Shown: positions 63,061 through 64,000 of the stretch, in pieces
How positions within the stretch are numbered: the stretch's first letter is position 1
Layout of the letters: each line of letters opens with the position of its first letter
Assembly: GCF_013415105.1 (NCBI RefSeq)
Contig: NZ_JACCDF010000002.1
Location: 248,001 to 312,000, forward strand
Reading direction: 5' to 3'
Source: Vreelandella salicampi
GTDB taxonomy: Bacteria; Pseudomonadota; Gammaproteobacteria; Pseudomonadales; Halomonadaceae
Length of the DNA stretch: 64,000 nucleotides
Position numbers and translations under genes: made by a program
Notes under the pieces: generated by a model
What the model saw: the letters and a program-made list of their open reading frames with translations, nothing else
What the model was told of the DNA's origin: nothing
The model's database searches: none

Positions 63061-64000
63061 ATGACGCTGACACGCTCAATGGCTCGTTTAACTGCCAGCT
63101 TGGCCGGTGCGGCACTGCTTTCTGCTTCGCTTTCTGCACAAGCACGTGAACTCTCGGTTTCTACTGTTTTGTCTGATGCCTTTCCCTGGGGGCAGGCGGC
63201 GGAAAAGTGGGCGGAATTGGTGGAAGAACGCAGCGATGGTGAGTTGACCCTACGGGTGTATCCCAACTCGCAGCTGGTATCCGGCGACCAGACCCGCGAA
63301 TTTTCCGCGATGCGTTCGGGATTGATCGACGCCGCCGTGGGCTCGACGATTAACTGGTCGCCGCAGGTGCCGGAGCTTAATCTCTTCTCGCTGCCGTTTT
63401 TCATTCCCGATGAAGCCGCCGTGGATGCGGTCACCGGCGGTGAAGCCGGGGAAATGGTGTTTGAGGCCATCGAATCGCGCGGTGTTATGCCGTTGGCCTG
63501 GGGCGAAAACGGCTTTCGCCAGCTATCTAACTCCCAAGGCCCCATCAGTGAGCCTGCCGACTTGGAGAATCTGAAAATCCGCGTGGTTGGCTCGCCGCTT
63601 TTCCAAGATACGTTTAGCGCGCTGGATGCCGATCCCACGCAAATGAGCTGGGCGGATGCCAAACCAGCGCTCACCACCGGCGCGGTGGACGGCCAGGAAA
63701 ACCCCCTCTCGGTGTTTGACGTGGCGCGCATTGATCAAGTGGGCCAAGAGCATTTGACGCTTTGGAACTACATGAACGACCCATTGATTTTCGCCGTGAA
63801 TCAGCAGGTGTGGCAGACGCTTAGCGAAGACGAGCGCACGCTGCTGCGTGAAACCGCGGTAGAAGCCGGCGAGTGGGAAATCGCTATGACCCGCGACCAG
63901 GAGAGCGAGCGCCTTGCCGCCATTCAAGAACGCGGCGTAACGGTAACAGAGCTGAGTGATGCCGAGTACCAAGCGTTTGTCGACGCGACACAATCCGTCT
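63061..64000 (+). CDS. dctP: TRAP transporter substrate-binding protein DctP, partial at the right edge
   Basis: 313 codons are visible and the frame is still open at the window end. A signal peptide (MTLTRSMARLTASLAGAALL... ending SLSAQA) precedes RELSVSTVLSDAFPWGQAAEKWAELVEERSDGELTLRVYPNSQLVSGDQTREFSAMRSG; LENLKIRVVGSPLFQDTFSALDADPTQMSWADAKPAL holds the conserved ligand arginine. It binds a C4-dicarboxylate or other organic acid in the periplasm for the DctQM permease, expected just beyond the window. AAAAGGATC precedes the ATG at 63061. Confidence 0.93.
   Translation, partial: MTLTRSMARLTASLAGAALLSASLSAQARELSVSTVLSDAFPWGQAAEKWAELVEERSDGELTLRVYPNSQLVSGDQTREFSAMRSGLIDAAVGSTINWSPQVPELNLFSLPFFIPDEAAVDAVTGGEAGEMVFEAIESRGVMPLAWGENGFRQLSNSQGPISEPADLENLKIRVVGSPLFQDTFSALDADPTQMSWADAKPALTTGAVDGQENPLSVFDVARIDQVGQEHLTLWNYMNDPLIFAVNQQVWQTLSEDERTLLRETAVEAGEWEIAMTRDQESERLAAIQERGVTVTELSDAEYQAFVDATQSV

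Overview
The window looks like chromosomal DNA of a moderately high-GC marine or halophilic gammaproteobacterium, most likely Halomonadaceae (Halomonas/Vreelandella type). The reasons are the dapA-bamC-purC order, a phasin for polyhydroxyalkanoate granules, a full cbb3 oxidase locus under an ANR/FNR-type regulator, a glycolate oxidase operon, a CrbS/CrbR-type acetate switch and a TRAP solute-binding protein. Naming is by recognition of protein families; no search was run. I see no insertion sequence, prophage, CRISPR array or rRNA.

Layout. 1-6071: bcp (partial), dapA, bamC, purC, trmO, a GNAT gene, nadC and ampD (lysine, purine and NAD synthesis, envelope). 6072-11220: a regulatory region with palindromes, then aceE and aceF. 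11496-16233: adk, a heptamer tandem-repeat tract, tsaB, rsmJ, a cardiolipin-synthase-like gene, a YecA-like gene and sprT. 16411-29431: an acetate region with acs, a LuxR-type response regulator, a transporter-coupled hybrid kinase, an acetate-type sodium symporter with its small subunit and, divergently, a cNMP/CBS/DUF294 protein with a DnaQ-like partner that has lost most catalytic residues. 29508-41536: ttcA, fnr/anr, hemN, then ccoGHIS plus a TauE/SafE-like gene, and ccoNOPQ. Two candidate ANR boxes sit ahead of hemN and ccoN. 41701-43097: an alpha/beta hydrolase and five tRNA genes (Val, Asp, Asp, Val, Asp). 43176-49420: glcDEFG and lldP, each preceded by a palindromic operator candidate. 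49789-56031: a GST, a phasin, a medium-chain reductase, a TonB-dependent receptor, a Pmp3-like peptide and a dicarboxylate symporter. 56275-60953: pyk, modABC and a DUF192 gene. 61051-61785: an orphan ParA gene whose flanks carry broken copies of the neighbouring genes. 61960-64000: an EamA exporter and the start of a dctP gene.

Taken together the region is central carbon metabolism and respiration: pyruvate dehydrogenase, acetate, lactate and glycolate use, pyruvate kinase, and the low-oxygen oxidase with its assembly factors and regulator. The parts least explained by standard annotation are the parA island, the DUF294/DnaQ-like pair, the heptamer tract after adk, and the aceE upstream palindromes.
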